Positions 59,306 to 64,000 of a DNA stretch of 64,000 nt are shown here, piece after piece. The position numbers and the translations under genes are program-made. Within the stretch, counting starts at the first letter, position 1, and each line of letters opens with the position of its first letter. The stretch comes from Bordetella parapertussis (GTDB lineage Bacteria; Pseudomonadota; Gammaproteobacteria; Burkholderiales; SG8-41): NCBI GenBank assembly GCA_945906815.1, contig CAMDRT010000018.1, positions 1-64,000 on the forward strand. The letters run 5' to 3'. The notes beneath the pieces were generated by a model. That model was not told the origin of the DNA. It made no database searches and was given only the letters and a program-made list of their open reading frames with translations.

Positions 59306-59604
59306 TTTAAACCTAAAAAACGTATTTGGCCACAGAGAGCACAGAGTTCAATCGCGCTATATTAAGCGGTTGCCGCGCTCGATCGGGTCGAACTGACGGG
59401 CGCAATCCCGTCAGTTCGACCCGATCGGTTGTTACGAACGCTTAAGATAGCGCCATTGAACACAGCGTTTACAGAGGTAAATCAACAAGTTGGAGCGACA
59501 GTCTCTCTCACCGAACAGGTGAGTGTGACGAGCGAGTGCAAGCACTTGTTTTCTATGTGTTCCTCGGTGCTCTCTGTGGCTGATCTGCCGGTTTTAGGTT
59601 TAAA
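59306..59604. repeat. ~300-bp nested inverted-repeat (MITE-like) element
   Basis: Three layers of inverted repeat are centred on about 59404-59456. The outermost is TTTAAACCTAAAA (59306-59318) against its reverse complement at 59592-59604, 13/13. Next is GCCACAGAGAGCAC (59329-59342) against 59567-59580, 14/14. The inner arms are a 20-base pair at 59349-59368 and 59439-59458 (18/20) and a perfect 21-base stem at 59380-59400 and 59407-59427 around a 6-base loop. No gene is supported inside. The element fills the gap between convergent TTC38-like and thrC genes. Confidence 0.75.
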
Positions 59605-59619
59605 ACAATATTGATTCAA

Positions 59620-61029
59620 TCAACGGCATTGCGTCTGAATGTAGTGCTGCACCGCGCCGCTATCCGCCGCCATAACCTCAAAGCGTTGTGGCAGTTGTTC
59701 AAGGCCCAGGCAATGTGCGGGATAAGGCGGCGCGCGCCCCAGTGCATCGCGTATGACGTCGGCGAACTTCACCGGCTGCGCGGTTTCAAGGCAGATCAGC
59801 GGCACGCCCGGCTCACGCTGTTCAAGTCCGACTTTGATGCCATCCGCGGTGTGCGTGTCGATCATGGTGCCGAAGCGCTGGTAGATGTCGCGTATGGTGG
59901 TGACGCGATGCGCGTGCGTACTGGCGCCGGAAACAAAACCGAATTCGCGCATTTTTTCGAGTAGCGGTGTGTCCGCCAGCCTGAATTCTCCGCCATTATC
60001 CACGGCCTGCCAAAAGCGGCACAGCAGCGCGCTGTCGCGACCGCTTAAATCAAAAATAAAGCGTTCGAAATTCGACGCTCTGGAGATATCCATCGACGGG
60101 CTGGAGGTTTGATGCACTTCGGCAGCGGCGCGCGGGCGATAACGTCCACTGCGAAAAAACTCGTCCAGCACATTGTTTTCATTGGTCGCCAGGATCAGGC
60201 GGCGTATCGGAAGGCCCATCATGCGCGCTATGTGGCCGGCGAGAATATTGCCAAAATTGCCGGTCGGCACAGCAAACGAAACCTGTTCGGTGTCGTGTGT
60301 AGTGGCTGCGAAATAGCCCTTGAAGTAGTAAACAATCTGCGCCGCGACACGCGCCCAGTTGATCGAGTTCACGGTGCCGATGTGATAGCGGCTCTTGAAC
60401 GCCTCGTCGCTGGACACCTGTTTCACGATATCCTGACAATCATCAAACACGCCGCTGATGGCGATGTTGAAAATATTCGGATCGGTGAGGCTGTACATTT
60501 GCGCCGTCTGAAAGCGACTCATCTTGCCGAGCGGCGAGAGCATGAATACCCGGACGCCGCGCTTGCCACGCAATGCGTATTCGGCGGCCGAACCGGTATC
60601 GCCGGAAGTGGCGCCGAGGATATTCAGTTCAGCGTTATTTTCCGCCAATACATACTCGAACAGATTGCCCAGCAACTGCAGCGCCACATCCTTGAACGCC
60701 AGCGTCGGTCCATTGGACAGTTGCAGCAGGTGCAGACCGGGTTCCAGTGTCTTTAGCGGTGTGATGTCTTCGCTGCCGAATACGCTGGCGGTGTAAGTGT
60801 TGTCGATCAGCCGCTTCAGATCCGGCGCCGGGATGTCGTCGATGTAGCGCGACAGAATATCGAAGGCCAGATCACGGTAGTTCAGCTTGCGTAGTCGTGC
60901 CAGATCCGCGCTGGTATACCGCGGGTAAGATTCCGGCAGCGCCAGCCCACCATCCGTGGCCAGTCCTTCCAGCAAAATTTCGCGAAAGGTGCGGCGTGGC
61001 ATGCCACCGCGGGTGCTGATGTAATGCAC
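59620..61029 (-). CDS. thrC: Threonine synthase
   Basis: A 469-residue type II threonine synthase, which converts O-phosphohomoserine to threonine with PLP. The PLP lysine is Lys113 in PTLAFKDVAL; the phosphate-binding loop is GATSGDTGSAAE, and SFAVPTGNFGNILAG follows. It starts at GTG 61029, overlapping the hom stop by one base (TAGTG), so the two are coupled. The N-terminal HYISTRGG is the usual family start. Confidence 0.95.
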   Translation of the reverse strand: MHYISTRGGMPRRTFREILLEGLATDGGLALPESYPRYTSADLARLRKLNYRDLAFDILSRYIDDIPAPDLKRLIDNTYTASVFGSEDITPLKTLEPGLHLLQLSNGPTLAFKDVALQLLGNLFEYVLAENNAELNILGATSGDTGSAAEYALRGKRGVRVFMLSPLGKMSRFQTAQMYSLTDPNIFNIAISGVFDDCQDIVKQVSSDEAFKSRYHIGTVNSINWARVAAQIVYYFKGYFAATTHDTEQVSFAVPTGNFGNILAGHIARMMGLPIRRLILATNENNVLDEFFRSGRYRPRAAAEVHQTSSPSMDISRASNFERFIFDLSGRDSALLCRFWQAVDNGGEFRLADTPLLEKMREFGFVSGASTHAHRVTTIRDIYQRFGTMIDTHTADGIKVGLEQREPGVPLICLETAQPVKFADVIRDALGRAPPYPAHCLGLEQLPQRFEVMAADSGAVQHYIQTQCR

Positions 61030-62342
61030 TAGCGATCCAGTTCCTCGAGCCGTATACGCGTCACCTTATCCGCCACCACCAGCAGCCCTTCGATCCTGCT
61101 GATCGCAGCATCGACGTTTTTCTCCAGCGTGCGATGCGTCAGCATGATGATGGTGACCAGCGCTTCGCCTTCGTGCGGCTCTTTTTGTACCATCGCATCT
61201 ATCGAAATGCCCAGATCAGCGAGGATACGGGTGATATCCGCCAGCACGCCCGGCTGGTCTTGCACCCGCAGCCGCAGGTAGTACGAGGTTTCGACTTCAG
61301 CTATCGGCAGAATCGCGATGTCCGACAACTGATCGGGCTGAAACGCCATATGCGGCACGCGATGTTCCGGGTCAGCGGACATGGTACGCGCGACATCGAT
61401 CAGATCGGCGATCACGGCGGAAGCCGTGGGTTCCGCGCCGGCCCCTGCACCGTAGAACAGGGTCTGGCCCACGGCATCGCCTTTGACCAGAATGGCGTTC
61501 ATCACACCCTCCACATTGGCTATCAGTCGTTTTTCCGGAATCAAGGTGGGATGGACGCGCAATTCGATGCCATTGGGCTTGCGTTTGGCAATGCCCAGCA
61601 ACTTGATGCGGTAGCCGAGTTCCTCGGCGTACTGAATATCCTCGCGCGTGAGTTTGGAGATGCCCTCGGTGTACGCCGCGGAGAACTGCATCGGTATGCC
61701 AAAACCAATCGCTGCCATGATGGTGAGTTTGTGTGCGGCGTCCACACCCTCGATATCGAACGTAGGATCAGCCTCGGCGTAACCCAGTTGCTGCGCCTGC
61801 TTTAGCACGTCACCGAAGCTCGCGCCCTTCTCACGCATCTCCGACAAAATAAAATTCGAGGTGCCGTTGATGATGCCGGCAATCCACTCAATGCGGTTGG
61901 CCGCCAGGCCTTCACGCAGCGATTTGATAATGGGCACGCCACCAGCCACCGCCGCCTCGAACGCCACCATCACGCCCTGCTTTTGCGCTGCCGCGAAAAT
62001 TTCATTGCCATGCTGTGCGAGCAACGCCTTGTTGGCGGTGACGACATGTTTGCCGTTGGCAATCGCCTTTAAGATCAGCTGTTTCGAAATGCCGGTGCCG
62101 CCGATCAATTCCACCACGATCTCAATGCCCGGATCGTCGACCACGGCAAACGCGTTATCGATAACTTTTGCCCGCCCCTGAACGAGGTTATTGGCGCGCG
62201 TCAAATCTTTGTCCGCCACCATCGCAATGACAATCGCCCTACCCGCGCGGCGCGATATTTCTTCGCGATTACGCTCCAGTACCGTAAATGTGCCACCGCC
62301 AACAGTGCCGATGCCCAACAGTCCAACGTGGATCGGTTTCAT
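61029..62342 (-). CDS. hom: Homoserine dehydrogenase with ACT domain
   Basis: A 437-residue NAD(P)-dependent homoserine dehydrogenase. It has the Rossmann [12 protein letters not shown], catalytic block [56 protein letters not shown], and a C-terminal ACT domain ([30 protein letters not shown]), which gives threonine feedback control in this family. Its ATG overlaps the alaC stop (ATGA). Confidence 0.96.
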   Translation of the reverse strand: MKPIHVGLLGIGTVGGGTFTVLERNREEISRRAGRAIVIAMVADKDLTRANNLVQGRAKVIDNAFAVVDDPGIEIVVELIGGTGISKQLILKAIANGKHVVTANKALLAQHGNEIFAAAQKQGVMVAFEAAVAGGVPIIKSLREGLAANRIEWIAGIINGTSNFILSEMREKGASFGDVLKQAQQLGYAEADPTFDIEGVDAAHKLTIMAAIGFGIPMQFSAAYTEGISKLTREDIQYAEELGYRIKLLGIAKRKPNGIELRVHPTLIPEKRLIANVEGVMNAILVKGDAVGQTLFYGAGAGAEPTASAVIADLIDVARTMSADPEHRVPHMAFQPDQLSDIAILPIAEVETSYYLRLRVQDQPGVLADITRILADLGISIDAMVQKEPHEGEALVTIIMLTHRTLEKNVDAAISRIEGLLVVADKVTRIRLEELDR

Positions 62343-63523
62343 AACAACCCGTCTTTCCTGAACATTTCTTTAATCCCGCGCACCGCTTGGCGAGTGCGCG
62401 CCTCATTCTCAATCATGGCGAAGCGCACGTGACCGTCGCCGTAATGTCCGAAGCCGGTGCCGGGAGCGACCGCAATTTTGGCGTCCGCCAGCAGCTTCTT
62501 GGAAAACTCCAGCGAGCCCATTTTTTTGTAGGCCTCCGGTATCGGCGCCCACACGTACATGGTGGCCTTGGGGATATCCACCATCCAGCCTGTTGCGTGC
62601 AGACCTGCGCACAGCACATCGCGACGATTTTGATAGGTCTGGCGCACTTCCTCCACGCAGGCCTGCGGGCCTTCAAGGGCGATGATCGAGGCCACCTGTA
62701 TCGGTGTGAAGGTGCCGTAATCGTGATAGCTCTTCATGCGGCCGAGCGCATTCACCAGGTCACGGTTTCCGACCATGTAACCCACGCGCCAGCCGGCCAT
62801 GTTGTAGCTTTTGGACATGGTGAAAAACTCCACCGCCACTTCTTTAGCGCCCGGTACTTCGAGTATCGACGGCGCGCGGTAGCCATCAAACACGATGTCC
62901 GCGTAGGCGAGGTCATGCACCACGTAAATATTGTGTTCGCGCGCAATCGCAATCAGTCGCTCGAAAAACGCCAGATCGACGCATTGCGTGGTGGGGTTGC
63001 TGGGAAAATTGACGATCAGCATCTTGGGCTTGGGATAGCCGTCGCGGATGGCTTTTTCCAGCGCATCGAAAAAATCAATGTCGGCTTGCATCGGCACGTG
63101 ACGGATGTCCGCCCCCGCAATCACCGGCCCGTAAATATGAATCGGGTAACTCGGGTTCGGCACCAGCACGATGTCGCCACGCTCCAGTGTCGCCAGCGCC
63201 AGGTGTGCGATGCCTTCCTTGGAGCCGATGGTGACGATAGCCTCGGTGTCAGGATCGAGATCGACCTGGTAACGCGTTTGATACCAGTTGCAAATGGCTT
63301 TGCGCAGACGATGGATACCTTTTGAAACCGAGTAGCCATGCGTGTCCGGGCGCTGCACCGATTCGACCAGTTTATCGACGATGTGCTGCGGCGTGGGCCC
63401 GTCGGGATTGCCCATGCTGAAGTCGATGACATCTTCGCCGCGCCGTCGCGCAGCGAGTTTTAATTCACCAGTTACATTAAACACATACGGCGGCAGCCGT
63501 TTAATTCGGGGAAACTCTTCCAT
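62339..63523 (-). CDS. alaC: Alanine transaminase AlaC-like
   Basis: A 394-residue class I/II PLP aminotransferase: [11 protein letters not shown] near the start, [19 protein letters not shown], and the PLP lysine in [14 protein letters not shown]. The AlaC/YfdZ-like alanine transaminase is the standard gene upstream of hom in betaproteobacteria and probably balances alanine/glutamate. Other aminotransferase specificities cannot be excluded. Confidence 0.93.
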   Translation of the reverse strand: MEEFPRIKRLPPYVFNVTGELKLAARRRGEDVIDFSMGNPDGPTPQHIVDKLVESVQRPDTHGYSVSKGIHRLRKAICNWYQTRYQVDLDPDTEAIVTIGSKEGIAHLALATLERGDIVLVPNPSYPIHIYGPVIAGADIRHVPMQADIDFFDALEKAIRDGYPKPKMLIVNFPSNPTTQCVDLAFFERLIAIAREHNIYVVHDLAYADIVFDGYRAPSILEVPGAKEVAVEFFTMSKSYNMAGWRVGYMVGNRDLVNALGRMKSYHDYGTFTPIQVASIIALEGPQACVEEVRQTYQNRRDVLCAGLHATGWMVDIPKATMYVWAPIPEAYKKMGSLEFSKKLLADAKIAVAPGTGFGHYGDGHVRFAMIENEARTRQAVRGIKEMFRKDGLL

Positions 63524-63536
63524 GAGCCTGTTTCAG

Positions 63537-63569
63537 GTTGGTAATTTATGCAGTGTGTAAGCGTATAAT
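63537..63569 (+). promoter_or_regulatory. Possible promoter of the Mth938-like gene
   Basis: A perfect -10 box TATAAT stands at 63564-63569, about 38 bases upstream of ATG 63608. The best -35-like string (TTGGTA at 63538) is 20 bases away, longer than ideal. The alaC gene starts in the other direction at 63523. Confidence 0.35.
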
Positions 63570-63607
63570 TTTATCCGAGCAAGGAACTTCAAGCAAATCA
63601 AAAACTT

Positions 63608-63976
63608 ATGAAACTTCACCTGGCGCAGCAAAGCGGGCAAAACCAGTTCACCGGATACGGTGACGGCTATGTCGGGATTAACCACCAGCGCTATGAACGC
63701 TCACTGGTAGTGACAGCGGATGCCATCCACGACGCTTGGGGAGTGAGCAGCGTGGATCTGATCGATGCCGCTGCAGTGGATTTTCTGCTCGCCCTGAAAC
63801 CGGAAATCCTGCTGCTGGGTACCGGCGCCACGCACCGCTTTCCGGGGCCGGCAACCTTGCGCGAATTCGCGCGCGCGCACATCGGCGTCGAATCCATGGC
63901 TACGCCCGCTGCGTGCCGCACCTTTAATATCCTGTTGGCGGAAGGCCGCAACGTGATAGCGGCTGTGATCGTTTAG
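63608..63976 (+). CDS. Mth938/NDUFAF3-like domain protein
   Basis: A 122-residue protein of the Mth938-like (DUF498) family: GYGDGYVGINHQRYERSLVV, the LLLGTGATHRFPG core and the ending GVESMATPAACRTFNILLAEGRNV. Its mitochondrial relative NDUFAF3 is an assembly factor of respiratory complex I; the bacterial role is unknown. It is complete and divergent from alaC. No Shine-Dalgarno motif stands close to its ATG; only AAGGAAC further up. Confidence 0.88.
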   Translation: MKLHLAQQSGQNQFTGYGDGYVGINHQRYERSLVVTADAIHDAWGVSSVDLIDAAAVDFLLALKPEILLLGTGATHRFPGPATLREFARAHIGVESMATPAACRTFNILLAEGRNVIAAVIV

Positions 63977-64000
63977 GCAGCAGCTATACCGGGCCGCGGT

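Overview
The window looks like a chromosomal segment of a betaproteobacterium (Burkholderiales, Rhodocyclales or Nitrosomonadales-like). Supporting signs are two Bug/TctC-type periplasmic binding proteins, an FlhD, a tRNA-Val with encoded CCA, the compact alaC-hom-thrC cluster, a YgfX/CptA-like protein, and a generally GC-rich sequence. I cannot name a genus. No rRNA, CRISPR array, intact transposase, phage gene or replication origin was seen.

Layout. 1-2.3 kb: the N-terminal end of a DadA-like oxidoreductase, tRNA-Val(CAC), an flhD without flhC, a small secreted protein, and a fragment of RTX repeat coding sequence without a start. 2.9-14.9 kb: a type I secretion substrate locus with a small membrane protein, a 3311-residue RTX protein carrying an N-terminal lipase-like domain, and an HlyD-type adaptor. 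The ABC exporter is absent. 14.9-22.2 kb: a Bug protein, an esterase/TauD-like dioxygenase/RecQ string in which the last two overlap, a DUF427 protein and MoeA.

22.7-35.6 kb is the most interesting part. It holds a selenocysteine formate dehydrogenase (the catalytic subunit has an in-frame UGA at codon 197 followed by a bacterial SECIS hairpin), its Fe-S and cytochrome b subunits, FdhE, a GcvH-like lipoyl carrier, a DsrE-like protein, and the TupB/TupC parts of a tungstate transporter. The likely operon is then interrupted by an AlbA/Schlafen-type regulator and two gene stubs: the first 37 residues of a type I restriction HsdR and the last ~45 residues of a YgjP-like metallopeptidase. TupA and a PhnD-PhnE-PhnC transporter follow. 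Metal uptake, cofactor chemistry (MoeA lies divergently upstream) and the enzyme are thus in one neighbourhood. The lipoyl carrier/DsrE pair is a candidate undescribed sulfur-handling step for this enzyme.

35.6-50.7 kb: a YgfX-like protein, glutaryl-CoA dehydrogenase, a thiolase and a 3-hydroxyacyl-CoA dehydrogenase (aromatic or dicarboxylate breakdown). After these come a circularly permuted GTPase, a DUF349 protein, an amidase, a quinone-reductase-like protein, a VOC protein, a PrpF-like isomerase, an FMN-binding glutamate-synthase-like protein and NadC. 50.7-59.2 kb: an accessory-looking catabolic set (two luciferase-like flavin enzymes, a Bug protein, an amidohydrolase, RidA, a ModA-like binding protein, an iron alcohol dehydrogenase and a TPR protein).

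59.2-64 kb: a ~300-bp element built of nested inverted repeats, then thrC, hom and alaC as one overlapping operon, divergent from an Mth938-like protein. Functions are read from protein sequence and motifs by eye; no database search was run.
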